The notes under the pieces: model-generated
Told to the model about the DNA's origin: nothing
The model's input: only the letters and a program-made list of their open reading frames with translations
The model's database searches: none
Program-made: the position numbers and the translations under genes
Shown here: positions 1 to 11,544 of the stretch, in pieces
Layout of the letters: every line of letters starts with the position of its first letter
Position numbering within the stretch: the first letter of the stretch is position 1
Source: Pseudolabrys sp.
GTDB taxonomy: Bacteria; Pseudomonadota; Alphaproteobacteria; Rhizobiales; Xanthobacteraceae
Direction: 5' to 3'
Assembly: GCA_030684935.1 (NCBI GenBank)
Contig: JAUXXH010000052.1
Location: forward strand, 1-64,000
Length of the DNA stretch: 64,000 bases

Positions 1-895
1 ACTTGCCCATGGCGCCAACAAACAACAGCAGGCAGATAGTGGTCAGAATATCCGGCTGCCAGCCAAGGAAGTCGAACGTCTTGCCCGCCATTTCCGGCGC
101 CTGCGCAAACACTGCGTCGAAGGACAAAGTGCCGAACACCATGAATATCGCCATGATGCCAAGGGCGAAACCAAAATCGCCAACCCGGTTGACGACAAAG
201 GCCTTGATCGCCGCCGCATTGGCTTCCGGCTTGTGGTACCAGTATCCGATCAGCAGATAGCTGGCGAGACCGACGCCTTCCCAGCCAAAGAACAGCTGCA
301 CCAGATTGTCGGCCGTCACCAGCATCAGCATGGCGAAGGTGAACAGCGACAGGTAGGCGAAGAAGCGCGGGCGGTACGGGTCCTCGTGCATGTAGCCGAT
401 CGAATAGATGTGCACGAGCGCCGAGACGGTGTTGACCACCACCAGCATCACCACGGTCAGCGTGTCGATGCGCAGCGACCAGTCGACCCGCAGATCGCCG
501 GAGACGATCCAGTTCATCAGCGGGATGCGGACATCCGGGCCGTTGAAGCCGACCTGCACGAAGGCGATCCACGACAGGATCGCCGCCGCCACCAGCAGCG
601 TGGTGGTGATCAGCTCGGCGGTGCGCGAACCGGCTGCGGCCGGCTCCACCGCATGGGCGTGGCCGTGGCCGGCGTCATGTCCGCCATCGTGACCGTCGTG
701 TTCGTGATGCGCATGATGAATGACGCCACCGCCGGCCACTGCCGGCGCGCCGAGGTGCGGCCCGTGGTCGGTGGCGGTGTCCTCGACGCCGGGCTCCGGG
801 CTCTGCCCCGGAAAGCGCGCCCGCGCGCCGGCCAGCACGATCAGGCCAGCCAGAATGGCGCCCAGCAGAGGGAGGAAGACGATCGCCTGATACAC
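1..895 (-). CDS. nuoL: NADH-quinone oxidoreductase subunit L (NuoL), N-terminal part
   Basis: Antiporter-like, proton-translocating membrane subunit of respiratory complex I. Only the first ~298 residues are in the window; the gene runs off the left edge. The GTG start (893-895) lies 5 nt after the nuoK stop. The N-terminus is hydrophobic (YQAIVFLPLLG). Residues 60-81 are strikingly His/Asp/Gly-rich. After that come the standard NuoL blocks RIDTLTVVML, YSIGYM and QLFFGWEGVGLASYLLIG. It is the last visible gene of the nuo operon. The identification is secure; the His-rich loop is the only oddity. Confidence 0.96.
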   Translation of the reverse strand, partial: MYQAIVFLPLLGAILAGLIVLAGARARFPGQSPEPGVEDTATDHGPHLGAPAVAGGGVIHHAHHEHDGHDGGHDAGHGHAHAVEPAAAGSRTAELITTTLLVAAAILSWIAFVQVGFNGPDVRIPLMNWIVSGDLRVDWSLRIDTLTVVMLVVVNTVSALVHIYSIGYMHEDPYRPRFFAYLSLFTFAMLMLVTADNLVQLFFGWEGVGLASYLLIGYWYHKPEANAAAIKAFVVNRVGDFGFALGIMAIFMVFGTLSFDAVFAQAPEMAGKTFDFLGWQPDILTTICLLLFVGAMGK

Positions 896-900
896 GTCCC

Positions 901-1209
901 TCAGCCTTTCATCATATTGATGTCTTCAACCGCGATCGAACCGCGGTTGCGGAAATAGACCACCAGAATGGCCAGACCGATGGCGGCCTCAGCGGCGGCG
1001 ACCGTCAGCACGAACAGCGCGAACACCTGCCCGACGATGTCGCCGAGATGGGTCGAGAACGCGACCAGGTTGATGTTGACGGCGAGCAGGATCAGCTCGA
1101 TCGACATCAGGATGACGATGACGTTCTTGCGGTTCAGGAAGATGCCGAAGATCCCGAGCGTGAACAGGATCGCGGCGACCGACAGATAGTGACCGAGACC
1201 GATGGTCAT
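901..1209 (-). CDS. nuoK: NADH-quinone oxidoreductase subunit K (NuoK)
   Basis: Small membrane subunit of complex I (102 aa, normal length), homologous to mitochondrial ND4L. It has three predicted membrane helices. The membrane Glu residues expected for proton transfer are visible in the segments [14 protein letters not shown] and [14 protein letters not shown]. Its ATG overlaps the nuoJ stop (ATGA, 1206-1209), which indicates translational coupling. The stop is followed almost at once by the nuoL GTG start. Confidence 0.97.
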   Translation of the reverse strand: MTIGLGHYLSVAAILFTLGIFGIFLNRKNVIVILMSIELILLAVNINLVAFSTHLGDIVGQVFALFVLTVAAAEAAIGLAILVVYFRNRGSIAVEDINMMKG

Positions 1210-1838
1210 GGGTTGCCCCCGACGCTGTTGCTGCCGAGCCCCTGCCCGGTCCGCACCTTGACCACCTCGATCGAGGTCGCCGGCGTGCGCGCCACCTGGG
1301 TGGCGATGTCCTGCCGGCGCACGCGCGCCTTGTGGCGCAGCGTCAGCACGATGGCGCCGATCATGGCGACCAGCAGGATCAGGCCGGAGACCTGGAAGAA
1401 GTAGACGTAGCGCGTGTAGAGCACGAGCCCGAGCGCCTCGGTATTGGTCACCGTCGTCGAGATGGGCGCCGTGATCGCCGCCGGCACGCCGGGCCCGATG
1501 ACCCAGGCGCCGACCACCAGCAGCAGTTCGGCGAGGAAGATGCCGCCGATCAAGAGGCCGACCGGCAGATACTGCAACGCGCCCTGCTTCAGCTCGGCGA
1601 AGTCGACATCGAGCATCATTACCACGAACAGGAACAGCACGGCGACGGCGCCGACATAGACCACGATCAGGATCATCGCCAGGAATTCGGCGCCCATCAT
1701 CACGAACAGGCCCGAGGCGTTGACGAAGGCCAGGATCAGATAAAGCACCGAATGCACGGGATTGCGGCCCGCAACCACCATGAAGGCGCTGGCGACCAGA
1801 ATGCCGGCAAAGAGATAGAAGAAAAGCGCGGCGATCAT
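1206..1838 (-). CDS. nuoJ: NADH-quinone oxidoreductase subunit J (NuoJ)
   Basis: Membrane subunit of complex I (210 aa), homologous to ND6, with about five predicted helices. The conserved central part reads [26 protein letters not shown], quoted here in pieces: [14 protein letters not shown] then [12 protein letters not shown]. The C-terminal ~45 residues are hydrophilic. The gene is separated from nuoI by 147 bp holding a palindromic repeat, the largest gap between nuo genes here. It overlaps nuoK by 4 nt. The ATG at 1836-1838 is the only sensible start. Confidence 0.96.
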   Translation of the reverse strand: MIAALFFYLFAGILVASAFMVVAGRNPVHSVLYLILAFVNASGLFVMMGAEFLAMILIVVYVGAVAVLFLFVVMMLDVDFAELKQGALQYLPVGLLIGGIFLAELLLVVGAWVIGPGVPAAITAPISTTVTNTEALGLVLYTRYVYFFQVSGLILLVAMIGAIVLTLRHKARVRRQDIATQVARTPATSIEVVKVRTGQGLGSNSVGGNP

Positions 1839-1862
1839 TTATAAACTCCAGCGCCAACCGAC

Positions 1863-1950
1863 GTCATGGCCGGGCTTGTCCCGGCCATCCACGCCGCCCT
1901 GCGCAAGGAGCAAGCAAGGCGTGGATGCCCGGCACAAGGCCGGGCATGAC
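1863..1950. repeat. Palindromic intergenic repeat (family A)
   Basis: A long imperfect inverted repeat lies between nuoI and nuoJ. The left arm has GTCATGGCCGGGCTTGTCCC and continues into CGGCCATCCACGCC. The right arm mirrors it as GCGTGGATGCCCGGCAC and AAGGCCGGGCATGAC. Each arm is also internally palindromic (GGCCGGG..CCCGGCC). Elements of this kind are common between genes in Bradyrhizobium-like genomes. On RNA it would form a cruciform-like double hairpin inside the nuo transcript. Confidence 0.8.
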
Positions 1951-1985
1951 GCTGAATATGTTGCAGCGGTCGGGTCATCGTCATC

Positions 1986-2474
1986 TCATCGATACGGCGC
2001 GTCGAGCGCGAGGTTCTTGGCGATCTCACGCTCCCAGCGGTCGCCGTTCGCGAGCAGGCGCTCCTTGTCGTAATAGAGTTCTTCCCGCGTTTCGGTGGCG
2101 AATTCGAAGTTCGGGCCCTCGACGATGGCGTCGACCGGGCAGGCTTCCTGGCACAGCCCGCAATAGATGCACTTCACCATGTCGATGTCGTAGCGCGTGG
2201 TGCGGCGGGTGCCGTCATTGCGGCGCGGGCCGGCCTCGATGGTAATGGCCTGCGCCGGGCAGATGGCTTCGCACAGCTTGCAGGCGATGCAGCGTTCCTC
2301 GCCGTTCGGATAGCGGCGCTGCGCATGCTCGCCGCGGAACCGGGGGCTGATCGGGTTCTTCTCGAACGGATAGTTGATGGTCGCCTTCGGCGCAAAGAAG
2401 TAGCGCATGGCCAGCGCGAAGCCGGTCACAAACTCCATCAGAAACAGCGCCTTGGCCGCGCGATCGAGCCTCAT
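1986..2474 (-). CDS. nuoI: NADH-quinone oxidoreductase subunit I (NuoI)
   Basis: Peripheral-arm ferredoxin-like subunit of complex I (162 aa) carrying clusters N6a and N6b. Two complete 4Fe-4S motifs are visible: C62-x2-C65-x2-C68-x3-C72-P and C102-x2-C105-x2-C108-x3-C112-P. The N-terminal ~28 residues form the membrane-associated amphipathic helix typical of NuoI. The gene sits 7 nt after nuoH. Length and motifs match the alphaproteobacterial family. Confidence 0.98.
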   Translation of the reverse strand: MRLDRAAKALFLMEFVTGFALAMRYFFAPKATINYPFEKNPISPRFRGEHAQRRYPNGEERCIACKLCEAICPAQAITIEAGPRRNDGTRRTTRYDIDMVKCIYCGLCQEACPVDAIVEGPNFEFATETREELYYDKERLLANGDRWEREIAKNLALDAPYR

Positions 2475-2481
2475 CCCATCC

Positions 2482-3513
2482 TCACTTCATGGCCGCGGTG
2501 GCCAGGCCGCCGTACTGGATGACGGCGGCCACGATGGCGACCATGGCCAGCGACAGCGGCAGGAACACCTTCCAGCCGAGGCGCATCAGTTGGTCGTAGC
2601 GATAGCGCGGCACAATCGCCTTGGCCATGGCGAACAGGAAAAACATGAACAGCAGCTTCAGCGCAAACCAGACCACGCCGGGTACCCACGTAAACGGCGG
2701 ATACGGCACCGGCGGCAGCCAGCCGCCGAGAAACAGGATCGCGCCCATGGCGCACATCGTGGCGATCGCCACGTATTCGCCGAGCATGAACATCATGTAC
2801 GGCGTCGAGCCGTATTCGACCATGAAGCCGGCCACCAGTTCCGATTCCGCCTCGACCAGATCGAACGGCGGCCGGTTGGTTTCCGCCAGCGCCGAGACGA
2901 AGAAGATCACGAACATCGGAAACAGCGGCAGCCAGTACCAGTTCAGCAGGCCGTAGGGTCCGTTCTGCGCCTCGACGATGGCCGACAGATTGAGGGAGCC
3001 TGCGCACAGCAGCACGGTGATGATGACGAAGCCGATCGAGACCTCATAGGACACCATCTGCGCCGCCGAGCGCACCGCGGCCAGGAAGGCGTATTTCGAG
3101 TTCGAGGCCCAGCCGGCCATGATGATGCCGTAGACCATCAGCGATGAGATGGCGAAGATGTACAGCACGCCGACATTGATATCGGCGATCATCCAGCCGG
3201 CGCTGACCGGGATCACCGCCCAGGCGGCGAGCGCCAGCACGCAGGTCACCAGCGGCGCCAGCAGATAGACGCCCTTGTTGGCGCCGGCCGGGATCACCGG
3301 CTCCTTGACCATGAATTTCAGCAAATCCGCAAAGGACTGGAACAGGCCCCACGGCCCGACCACGTTGGGACCGCGGCGCAGCTGCACCGCCGCCCAGATC
3401 TTGCGGTCGGCCAGAAGGATATAGGCGATGCCGATGAGCAGAATGACCAGCAGCAGCACCGACTGACCGACGATGATCAGCAGAGGCCAGAGATAGGTCC
3501 AGAAGAAGTCCAT
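2482..3513 (-). CDS. nuoH: NADH-quinone oxidoreductase subunit H (NuoH)
   Basis: Quinone-site membrane subunit of complex I (343 aa), homologous to ND1, with about eight or nine helices. Conserved blocks include [14 protein letters not shown] near residue 45, the acidic quinone-channel loop [20 protein letters not shown], and [13 protein letters not shown] near the C-terminus. I chose the ATG at 3511-3513 ([10 protein letters not shown]). An upstream in-frame extension would run back over the nuoG stop. It lies between nuoG and nuoI with 5 and 7 nt gaps. Confidence 0.97.
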   Translation of the reverse strand: MDFFWTYLWPLLIIVGQSVLLLVILLIGIAYILLADRKIWAAVQLRRGPNVVGPWGLFQSFADLLKFMVKEPVIPAGANKGVYLLAPLVTCVLALAAWAVIPVSAGWMIADINVGVLYIFAISSLMVYGIIMAGWASNSKYAFLAAVRSAAQMVSYEVSIGFVIITVLLCAGSLNLSAIVEAQNGPYGLLNWYWLPLFPMFVIFFVSALAETNRPPFDLVEAESELVAGFMVEYGSTPYMMFMLGEYVAIATMCAMGAILFLGGWLPPVPYPPFTWVPGVVWFALKLLFMFFLFAMAKAIVPRYRYDQLMRLGWKVFLPLSLAMVAIVAAVIQYGGLATAAMK

Positions 3514-3518
3514 TGCCC

Positions 3519-5588
3519 CTACTCCGCCGCTGACTTGTGAACGGCATTCGCCAGCGCCGAACATTCGGCCATGACGGCGGAGGCGCGTGCGATCGGATTG
3601 GTGAGATAGAAGTCGGTCACCGGCGAGGCCAGCGGCGACTTGTCGACCGCGGCCCCGGTCGCGCCCAGCTTCCCGATCGCGGCGGCGTCGGCCGGCGCAA
3701 TCTGATCGAGGCGCATGAAATGCGGATGCGCGGCGTAAAGCGCCTGACGCAGCGCCGGCAGCGAGTCATAGCCGAGCCGGCAGCCCAGCACGTCGGACAG
3801 CGCGCGCAGGATCGCCCAGTCCTCGCGAGCGTCGCCGGGCGGGAACGCGGCGCGGCTGGCCATCTGCACGCGGCCTTCGGTATTGACGTAGATCGCCGAT
3901 TTCTCCGGATAGGCCGCGCCCGGCAGGATGACGTCGGCGCGATGCGCACCGCGGTCGCCATGGGTGCCGATGTAGATGACGAAAGGCCCCGGCGCGACCT
4001 CGATCTCGTCGGCGCCGAGCAGGAACAGGGCGTCAACGCTGCCGGCTGCCATCTGCGCCGCGGTCTGGCCGCCCGCCCCCGGCACCATGCCGAGATCGAG
4101 CGCGCCGACGCGCGAGGCTGCGGTGTGCAGCACCGAGAAGCCGTTCCAGCCGTCCTTGATGGCGCCGAGGTCGGATGCCGCCTTGGCCGCCAGCGCCAGC
4201 AGCGCCGCGCCATCCTTGCGCGCCAGCGCACCGGCGCCGATCAGAACCATTGGCCGCGCGGCCGCCTTCAGCGTCTCGGCGAACTTGCTCTTGGCGAGCC
4301 CCGCCAGCGTCTCCGCGCCGGCGCCGAGATAGTCATACGTATACGTGAGATCGGCCTTCTCGCCGATCACGCCAACCGGGAAATTGCCCTGCCGCCAGCG
4401 CTTGCGGATGCGGGCGTTCAGCACTGCCGCCTCCCGGCGCGGATTGGCGCCGATGATCAGCAGCGCATCGGCCTGATCGATGCCGGCGATGGTGGCGTTG
4501 AACAGGTAGGCCGCCCGGCCCGCCGCCGGATCGATCGCCACGCCATCCTGCCGCGCATCGATATTGACGCTGCCGAGCCGGCCCATCAGGTCCTTGAGCG
4601 CAAACATTTCCTCGGCGCCGGCCAGGTCGCCGACTATGGCGCCGACCTTGGCGCTGTCGACCGGGCGCAGCCGGTTGGCGATGGTGGCGAAGGCTTCCTT
4701 CCAGGTCGCCGGGCGCAGCCGGCCGTTCTCGCGCAGATAGGGCTGGTCGAGCCGCTGCGTGCGCAGGCCGTCGACCACGTGCCGGGTCTTGTCGGAAATC
4801 CATTCCTCGTTCACGTCGTCATTGATGCGCGGCAGGATGCGCATCACCTCGCGGCCGCGCGTGTCGATGCGGATGGCCGAACCGAGCGCGTCCATCACGT
4901 CGATCGACTGCGTCTTGGTCAGTTCCCACGGCCGCGCCGCAAAGGCGTAAGGCTTTGAGGTCAGCGCGCCGACCGGGCAGAGGTCGACCACGTTGCTTTG
5001 CAACTCCGAGGTCATCGCCTGTTCGAGATAGGTGGTGATCTCCATGTCCTCGCCGCGGCCGGTGGCGCCGAGTTCGGAGACGCCGGCGACTTCGGTCGAG
5101 AAGCGGATGCAGCGCGTGCACTGGATGCAGCGGTTCATCGAGGTCTTGACCAGCGGGCCGATGTACTTGTCCTCGACCGCGCGCTTGTTTTCCTGGAAGC
5201 GCGTGTGGTCGACGCCATAGGCCATGGCCTGATCCTGCAGATCGCACTCGCCGCCCTGATCGCAGATCGGGCAATCGAGCGGGTGGTTGATCAGCAGGAA
5301 CTCCATCACGCCTTCGCGCGCCTTGCGCACCATCGGCGTCTTGGTGTTGAGGACCTTCGGCGTGCCGTCCTTGTTCGGCGGCAGATCGCGCACGCCCATG
5401 GCGCAGGACGCCATCGGCTTCGGAACACCGACCACCTCGATCAGGCACATGCGGCAGTTGCCGGCGATCGACAGCCGCTCATGGTAGCAGAAGCGCGGAA
5501 TCTCCGCGCCCGCCGCTTCGCACGCCTGGAGCAACGTGTACTCCGGCGGAACGTCGATCTCTGTGCCGTCAACGATGATCTTGGTCAT
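3519..5588 (-). CDS. nuoG: NADH-quinone oxidoreductase subunit G (NuoG)
   Basis: Large iron-sulfur subunit of the complex I peripheral arm (689 aa). The N-terminal 2Fe-2S domain has C34, C45, C48 and C62 ([20 protein letters not shown]). It is followed by the H-x3-C-x2-C-x5-C segment ([14 protein letters not shown]) and the 4Fe-4S segment [18 protein letters not shown]. The rest is the molybdopterin-oxidoreductase-like domain, which in this family binds no molybdenum. In this operon nuoG is separated from nuoF by two extra genes, which is unlike the enterobacterial nuo order. Confidence 0.97.
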   Translation of the reverse strand: MTKIIVDGTEIDVPPEYTLLQACEAAGAEIPRFCYHERLSIAGNCRMCLIEVVGVPKPMASCAMGVRDLPPNKDGTPKVLNTKTPMVRKAREGVMEFLLINHPLDCPICDQGGECDLQDQAMAYGVDHTRFQENKRAVEDKYIGPLVKTSMNRCIQCTRCIRFSTEVAGVSELGATGRGEDMEITTYLEQAMTSELQSNVVDLCPVGALTSKPYAFAARPWELTKTQSIDVMDALGSAIRIDTRGREVMRILPRINDDVNEEWISDKTRHVVDGLRTQRLDQPYLRENGRLRPATWKEAFATIANRLRPVDSAKVGAIVGDLAGAEEMFALKDLMGRLGSVNIDARQDGVAIDPAAGRAAYLFNATIAGIDQADALLIIGANPRREAAVLNARIRKRWRQGNFPVGVIGEKADLTYTYDYLGAGAETLAGLAKSKFAETLKAAARPMVLIGAGALARKDGAALLALAAKAASDLGAIKDGWNGFSVLHTAASRVGALDLGMVPGAGGQTAAQMAAGSVDALFLLGADEIEVAPGPFVIYIGTHGDRGAHRADVILPGAAYPEKSAIYVNTEGRVQMASRAAFPPGDAREDWAILRALSDVLGCRLGYDSLPALRQALYAAHPHFMRLDQIAPADAAAIGKLGATGAAVDKSPLASPVTDFYLTNPIARASAVMAECSALANAVHKSAAE

Positions 5589-5598
5589 TCACTTCGGC

Positions 5599-5808
5599 CT
5601 AATGCTCTACTTCCGTCAGCTCCAACCGGCGCTCGATACGATCGACCCGGCTATCTATCCGATCCAGCCTGCGATTAACGCCGGCCAGACCTTCTTCGAT
5701 CGACGTCACACGGCTCTTCAAATCCTGCAACTCGTCCGCCATGCGTCCTGTGCGTTCGTCGATCTTGCGCAATAGAACAAGAACGACATTGTCCGGCTCT
5801 CTGGCCAT
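5599..5808 (-). CDS. Small coiled-coil protein of unknown function inside the nuo operon
   Basis: A 69-residue hydrophilic protein dominated by heptad-like segments (LQDLKSRVTSIEEGL and RRLDRIDSRVDRIERRLE), so it is probably an oligomeric coiled coil. No catalytic motif or signal peptide is visible. The ATG at 5806-5808 has an AGGAGG Shine-Dalgarno 5 nt upstream. A GTG one codon earlier is too close to it. The gene lies 10 nt before nuoG and 12 nt after the DUF3291 gene, so it is almost certainly cotranscribed with complex I. Any role in complex I is inference. Confidence 0.75.
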   Translation of the reverse strand: MAREPDNVVLVLLRKIDERTGRMADELQDLKSRVTSIEEGLAGVNRRLDRIDSRVDRIERRLELTEVEH

Positions 5809-5820
5809 CACGTCCTCCTG

Positions 5821-6303
5821 TCATGCCGCATGCTCGCTTTGCACGCCGCAGCGCGCCGTCTTGTACAATTTCGCCGCCGGCAGCCGGTCCCAGCCGAAGG
5901 CGTGGTCACTCGGGCCATGATTGCGCAGGTATTCCAGGCGATCACGTCCCTCGGTCATCGGCGGCCGATGGCCTTCCGGAATCCACCACATCACGAACTT
6001 GGCCTGCTCGATCAGCGCGAACCACTCCTCGCGGCGCGCATAGAGACCCGAATGCACGGTCTGCCAGACGAAGCGCTCCAGCGACTCGATATCGCGCCAC
6101 ACCGTCAGGTTCGGCAGGATTTCCGGGTCGTCGTAGACGCGGATATTCATGGCGTGGCCGGTCTCGTCATGCAGGCGCCAGATGAAGCCGTCGATCTGGT
6201 CGGCGGCACGGTGCACCCGCTCGACATTGTCGAGAAACCCCTTCATCCGCGGATCGCTCAGCGGATAACGGTTTTTCGAAATGTTGAACTGGGCGAGGTG
6301 CAT
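5821..6303 (-). CDS. DUF3291 domain protein between nuoF and nuoG
   Basis: A 160-residue cytoplasmic protein. It resembles the DUF3291 family, which I relate to the dimeric alpha/beta-barrel (antibiotic-biosynthesis-monooxygenase-like) fold. Visible features are the N-terminal HLAQFNISKNRYPLSD, PRMKGFLDNVERVH, and a Trp-rich core (LTVWRDIESLERFVWQTVH, FVMWWIPEGHRPP). The start MHLAQF at 6301-6303 is 4 nt after the nuoF stop. Its position between nuoF and nuoG implies cotranscription, and a role in complex I assembly or quinone/flavin handling is conceivable but unproven. Confidence 0.82.
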   Translation of the reverse strand: MHLAQFNISKNRYPLSDPRMKGFLDNVERVHRAADQIDGFIWRLHDETGHAMNIRVYDDPEILPNLTVWRDIESLERFVWQTVHSGLYARREEWFALIEQAKFVMWWIPEGHRPPMTEGRDRLEYLRNHGPSDHAFGWDRLPAAKLYKTARCGVQSEHAA

Positions 6304-6307
6304 CGAC

Positions 6308-7630
<1,323 letters not shown>

Positions 7631-7636
7631 GACGGT

Positions 7637-8416
7637 TCAATTCGGTTTCGGTTTTTCGTTGTCGACCACCGGCGGCGTCGCCATCGGCGCTTCGCGGCGG
7701 CTGGCGGCGTCGGTCGGCTTCTTGGCCTCGGCGTCGAGCAAGGCGGTGTCGGTATTGCCGGCGGGCGCCTCTTCGGCGCTTTTGCGCACGGCGCCGGGCT
7801 GATAGATCGCCGCGTCCGTCAACGTCAGCGGGCCGCCGATCGGCGCCGAGAACTGGCGGCCGTTCTGCGGGCCGGGCTTGACCGGCTTGCCGGCGGCAAA
7901 GCTGTCCAGCACCTTCTCGAAGCTCTCCGCCGTCAGGTCCTCGTAGGTGTCGTTCCAGATCAGCACCATCGGCGCATTCACGCAGGCGCCCAGACACTCG
8001 ACCTCTTCCCAGGAGAAATCGCCGTCGGCCGAGATGTGAAACGGCTCGTGGTTGATGCGGCGCTCGCACACCTTGAACAGATCATCGGCGCCGCGCAGCC
8101 GGCAAGGCGTCGTGCCGCAGACCTGGACATGCGCCTTCTTGCCGACCGGTTGCAGCACGAACATCGTGTAGAACGTCGCCACTTCCATGGCGCGGATATG
8201 CGGCATGCTGAGGAAATCCGCGACATAGCGAATGGCGGCTTCCGGCAGCCAGCCCTTGTTCTGCTCCTGCGCGCGCCACAGCAGCGGAATGACCGCCGAC
8301 TGCTGGCGGCCGGCCGGAAACTTCATCAGCTGCTTGTTGGCCCAGTCGAGGTTTTCCTTGGAAAAGGCGAACTCTTTCGGCTGCTGCTCGGGCGGAGCGG
8401 TCCGGCGCACACTCAT
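7637..8416 (-). CDS. nuoE: NADH-quinone oxidoreductase subunit E (NuoE)
   Basis: Thioredoxin-fold 2Fe-2S subunit of complex I (259 aa), carrying cluster N1a. The cluster ligands are in CGTTPC and CLGACVNAP. The ATG at 8414-8416 overlaps the nuoD stop by 4 nt (ATGA). Compared with ~165-residue enterobacterial NuoE, it has a ~75-residue Pro/Ala-rich, probably disordered C-terminal tail ending NEKPKPN. Such tails are familiar in alphaproteobacterial NuoE. Confidence 0.97.
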   Translation of the reverse strand: MSVRRTAPPEQQPKEFAFSKENLDWANKQLMKFPAGRQQSAVIPLLWRAQEQNKGWLPEAAIRYVADFLSMPHIRAMEVATFYTMFVLQPVGKKAHVQVCGTTPCRLRGADDLFKVCERRINHEPFHISADGDFSWEEVECLGACVNAPMVLIWNDTYEDLTAESFEKVLDSFAAGKPVKPGPQNGRQFSAPIGGPLTLTDAAIYQPGAVRKSAEEAPAGNTDTALLDAEAKKPTDAASRREAPMATPPVVDNEKPKPN

Positions 8417-9603
8417 CGATCCACCTCCCCGAACACGATATCGATCGAGCCGAGGATGGCCGACACATCGGCCAGCATGTAGCCGCGGCACAGCCAGTCC
8501 ATCGCCTGCAAATGGGCGAAGCCCGGCGCGCGAATCTTGCACTTGTACGGCTTGTTGGTGCCGTCGGCGACCAGATAGACGCCGAACTCGCCCTTGGGCG
8601 CTTCGACCGCGGCGTACACTTCACCGGCCGGTACGTGATAGCCCTCGGTATAGAGCTTGAAGTGGTGGATCAGCGCTTCCATCGAGCGCTTCATCTCGGC
8701 GCGCTTGGGCGGCACGATCTTGTTGTCGGTGACGCTGACCGGCCCCTGCCCTTCGGCCGAGCGCATCTTGTCGCAGCACTGCTTCATGATTTTGACCGAC
8801 TGCCGCATCTCTTCCATGCGGATCAGATAGCGGTCGTAGCAGTCGCCGTTTTTGCCGACCGGAATGTCGAAGTCGAGTTCGGCGTAGCACTCGTAGGGCT
8901 GCGACTTGCGCAGGTCCCAGGCCGCGCCGGAACCGCGCACCATCACGCCGGAGAAGCCCCAGTTCCAAGCATCCTCCAGCTTGACCACGGCGATGTCGAC
9001 GTTGCGCTGCTTGAAGATGCGGTTGCCGGTCAAGAGCGTATCGAGATCGTCGACCACTTTCAGGAACGGATCGCAGAACGCGTAAATGTCGTCGATCAGC
9101 TTGACCGGCATGTCCTGGTGCACGCCGCCGGGCCGGAAATAGGCAGCATGCATGCGCGAGCCGGAGACGCGCTCGTAGAACACCATCAGCTTCTCGCGCT
9201 CTTCGAAGCCCCACAGCGGCGGGGTCAGCGCGCCGACATCCATGGCCTGCGTCGTGACGTTCAGGAGATGCGACAGCAGCCGGCCGATTTCCGAATAGAG
9301 AACGCGGATCAGTTGCGCGCGCTTCGGCACGGTGATGCCGAGCAGCTTTTCCACCGCCAGGCAAAACGCGTGCTCCTGATTCATCGGCGCGACGTAGTCG
9401 AGCCGGTCGAAATACGGCACCGCCTGCAGGTAGGTCTTGTGCTCGATCAGCTTCTCGGTGCCGCGGTGCAGAAGACCGATGTGGGGGTCAACGCGCTCGA
9501 CGATCTCGCCGTCGAGCTCCAGCACCAAGCGCAGCACGCCGTGCGCGGCCGGATGCTGCGGGCCGAAATTGATGGTGAAATTGCGGAGTGCGGTTTCGGC
9601 CAT
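8413..9603 (-). CDS. nuoD: NADH-quinone oxidoreductase subunit D (NuoD)
   Basis: 49-kDa-type subunit of complex I (396 aa), which with NuoB forms the quinone-binding pocket. It contains the family blocks [22 protein letters not shown] and [20 protein letters not shown] near the N-terminus and the conserved C-terminal DIVFGEVDR. It is separate from NuoC, unlike the fused NuoCD of enterobacteria. The start codon overlaps the nuoC stop by 1 nt (TAATG). Confidence 0.98.
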   Translation of the reverse strand: MAETALRNFTINFGPQHPAAHGVLRLVLELDGEIVERVDPHIGLLHRGTEKLIEHKTYLQAVPYFDRLDYVAPMNQEHAFCLAVEKLLGITVPKRAQLIRVLYSEIGRLLSHLLNVTTQAMDVGALTPPLWGFEEREKLMVFYERVSGSRMHAAYFRPGGVHQDMPVKLIDDIYAFCDPFLKVVDDLDTLLTGNRIFKQRNVDIAVVKLEDAWNWGFSGVMVRGSGAAWDLRKSQPYECYAELDFDIPVGKNGDCYDRYLIRMEEMRQSVKIMKQCCDKMRSAEGQGPVSVTDNKIVPPKRAEMKRSMEALIHHFKLYTEGYHVPAGEVYAAVEAPKGEFGVYLVADGTNKPYKCKIRAPGFAHLQAMDWLCRGYMLADVSAILGSIDIVFGEVDR

Positions 9604-10253
9604 TACGGCGCCTTCTTCTCAGGTTCGCCGGTCAGTTTGTTGCCCTGCCCTTGCGACGTCGCCTTCTCGTCGCCGGGAATGATGTAATCCGTCCCTTCCC
9701 ACGGCGACAGGAAGTCGAAATTCCGGAATTCCTGGTTCAGCCGCACCTTGTCGTAGACGACACGCTTCTCGGCGTCGTCGTAACGCACCTCGACAAAGCC
9801 GGTCAGCGGGAAATCCTTGCGCAGCGGATGGCCATCGAAGCCGTAATCGGTGAGGATGCGCCGCATGTCCGGGTGACCGGTGAACAGCACGCCGTAGAGA
9901 TCATAGGTCTCGCGCTCGAACCAGTCGGCGCCGCGGAACACGCCGATCAGCGACGGCACCGGCGTCACTTCATCGGTGACGGTCTTGATGCGGATGCGCT
10001 GATTCAGCCGCGGCGACATGAGATGATAGACCACGTCGAAGCGCTGTTCGCGCGCCGGCCAGTCGACCGCCGTCACGTCGATGAAGCAGATGAACTGGCA
10101 GGCGGCGTCGTCGCGCAGGAAGGTCGCGACCTTGACGATGTCGGCGGCCGCGGCGGTGACGGTCAGCTCGCCGCGCGTCACGTGATAACCGGTGACCGAC
10201 GCCGGGAGCGCCTTCACGATCGTCTGGCCGAGGCTGTCGAGAATGTCGTGCAT
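9603..10253 (-). CDS. nuoC: NADH-quinone oxidoreductase subunit C (NuoC)
   Basis: 30-kDa-type peripheral subunit of complex I (216 aa). Recognisable blocks are the [25 protein letters not shown] region and [27 protein letters not shown] leading to [18 protein letters not shown], the hallmark of this subunit. It is encoded 9 nt after nuoB and ends with a TAATG overlap into nuoD. The length is typical. Confidence 0.97.
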   Translation of the reverse strand: MHDILDSLGQTIVKALPASVTGYHVTRGELTVTAAAADIVKVATFLRDDAACQFICFIDVTAVDWPAREQRFDVVYHLMSPRLNQRIRIKTVTDEVTPVPSLIGVFRGADWFERETYDLYGVLFTGHPDMRRILTDYGFDGHPLRKDFPLTGFVEVRYDDAEKRVVYDKVRLNQEFRNFDFLSPWEGTDYIIPGDEKATSQGQGNKLTGEPEKKAP

Positions 10254-10262
10254 CGGCTCCGC

Positions 10263-10823
10263 CTACCGTTCGATCGTGCCGGTGCGGCGGATCTTCTTCT
10301 GCAGCAGCATCACGCCATAGAGCAGCGCTTCCGCGGTCGGCGGACAGCCGGGCACGTAGATGTCGACCGGCACGATGCGGTCGCAGCCGCGCACTACAGA
10401 ATAGGAATAGTGATAATAGCCGCCGCCATTGGCGCAGGAGCCCATCGAGATCACGTACCGGGGTTCCGGCATCTGGTCGTAGACCTTGCGCAGCGCCGGC
10501 GCCATTTTGTTGGTCAGCGTGCCGGCGACGATCATGACGTCGGACTGGCGCGGGGACGCGCGCGGCGCGAAGCCGAAACGTTCGGCGTCATAGCGCGGCA
10601 TCGACATCTGCATCATCTCGACGGCGCAGCAGGCCAGCCCGAAGGTCATCCACATCAGCGAGCCGGTGCGCGCCCAGGTGATCAGGTCGTCGGCGGCGGC
10701 GACGATGAAACCCTTGTCGGACAGCTCGCTGTTGAGGCCGACAAAATACGGATCGTCGGCGCCGACCGGCTTGCCGGTGCGCGGATCGAGAATGCCGCGG
10801 GGTGCAGTTGCAACCAGGGTCAT
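10263..10823 (-). CDS. nuoB: NADH-quinone oxidoreductase subunit B (NuoB)
   Basis: Complex I subunit holding the terminal 4Fe-4S cluster N2 beside the quinone (186 aa). The cluster ligands are all present: the tandem C65-C66 ([10 protein letters not shown]), C130 (MGSCANGGG) and C160 (VPGCPPTAE). I chose the ATG at 10821-10823 ([10 protein letters not shown]). A longer upstream extension would overlap the end of nuoA and has low-complexity, non-family sequence. The gene begins 22 nt after nuoA. Confidence 0.97.
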   Translation of the reverse strand: MTLVATAPRGILDPRTGKPVGADDPYFVGLNSELSDKGFIVAAADDLITWARTGSLMWMTFGLACCAVEMMQMSMPRYDAERFGFAPRASPRQSDVMIVAGTLTNKMAPALRKVYDQMPEPRYVISMGSCANGGGYYHYSYSVVRGCDRIVPVDIYVPGCPPTAEALLYGVMLLQKKIRRTGTIER

Positions 10824-10845
10824 GATTTGAGAATCCTCAGGCCGC

Positions 10846-11211
10846 TCAGTCCCATTCGAGCGCCCCCTTCTTCCATTCGTAGATGAAGCCGACGGTGAGA
10901 ACACCCAGGAAGATCATCATCGACCAGAAGCCGTAAGGGCCGAGCTCCCGGAACGTCACCGCCCAGGGAAACAGGAAAGCCACTTCGAGATCGAAAATGA
11001 TGAACAGGATGGCGACCAGATAGAATCGCACGTCGAATTTCATGCGGGAATCGTCGAAGGCGTTGAATCCGCATTCGTAGGCGGACATCTTTTCAGGGTC
11101 GGGCTGCTGGTAGGCGACGACAAAAGGCACGATCAGCAGCACCACGCCGATCACCAGCGCGACCGCGATGAAAACCACCAAAGGCAGATAATCCAGCAGC
11201 AATGCGCTCAT
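10846..11211 (-). CDS. nuoA: NADH-quinone oxidoreductase subunit A (NuoA)
   Basis: First gene of the complex I operon: a 121-residue membrane subunit homologous to ND3, with three predicted helices. The loop [44 protein letters not shown] (quoted by its parts [20 protein letters not shown] and AFLFPWA) is diagnostic and includes the redox-sensitive Cys region. The operon promoter should lie in the 333-bp gap shared with the divergent gene at 11545. Confidence 0.97.
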   Translation of the reverse strand: MSALLLDYLPLVVFIAVALVIGVVLLIVPFVVAYQQPDPEKMSAYECGFNAFDDSRMKFDVRFYLVAILFIIFDLEVAFLFPWAVTFRELGPYGFWSMMIFLGVLTVGFIYEWKKGALEWD

Positions 11212-11544
11212 CGGCGACCTCAGCGTACAAACCCGCGCCCCGACCCGGATATACGCCCGCCCTGGACCCCTCAGCAGCCGGCGGAACGGCGCCGCAGCCC
11301 CGCGAAAAACGCCCTTGTCTGTTTGGAACAGGTCTCAAGGACGGGAGCGGTTGAGGCTTAGCGCAGCGCACAATGGGTGGCAAGCAGCCATTCTGACGGG
11401 ATACAGGACCTTTGCGAGACCCGATCAGAAAGATTTCTGTACCGGCTGACGGGCAACAACCGGGGACACGATTGACAGGATCATGACCGCCCCTCGATAG
11501 TCACGGCCGAAGTCCGAAAAAATTCAAAAACCTGGGGAAATGCC
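11212..11544. other. Divergent intergenic region nuoA / Bug-type gene
   Basis: A 333-bp stretch with no supported gene, holding the promoters of two divergent transcription units. On the plus strand TTGACA (11472-11477), a 17-nt spacer and CGATAG (11495-11500) give a plausible but weak sigma-70-type promoter ~45 nt before the binding-protein gene. I could not identify a convincing promoter for nuoA by eye. Confidence 0.4.
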
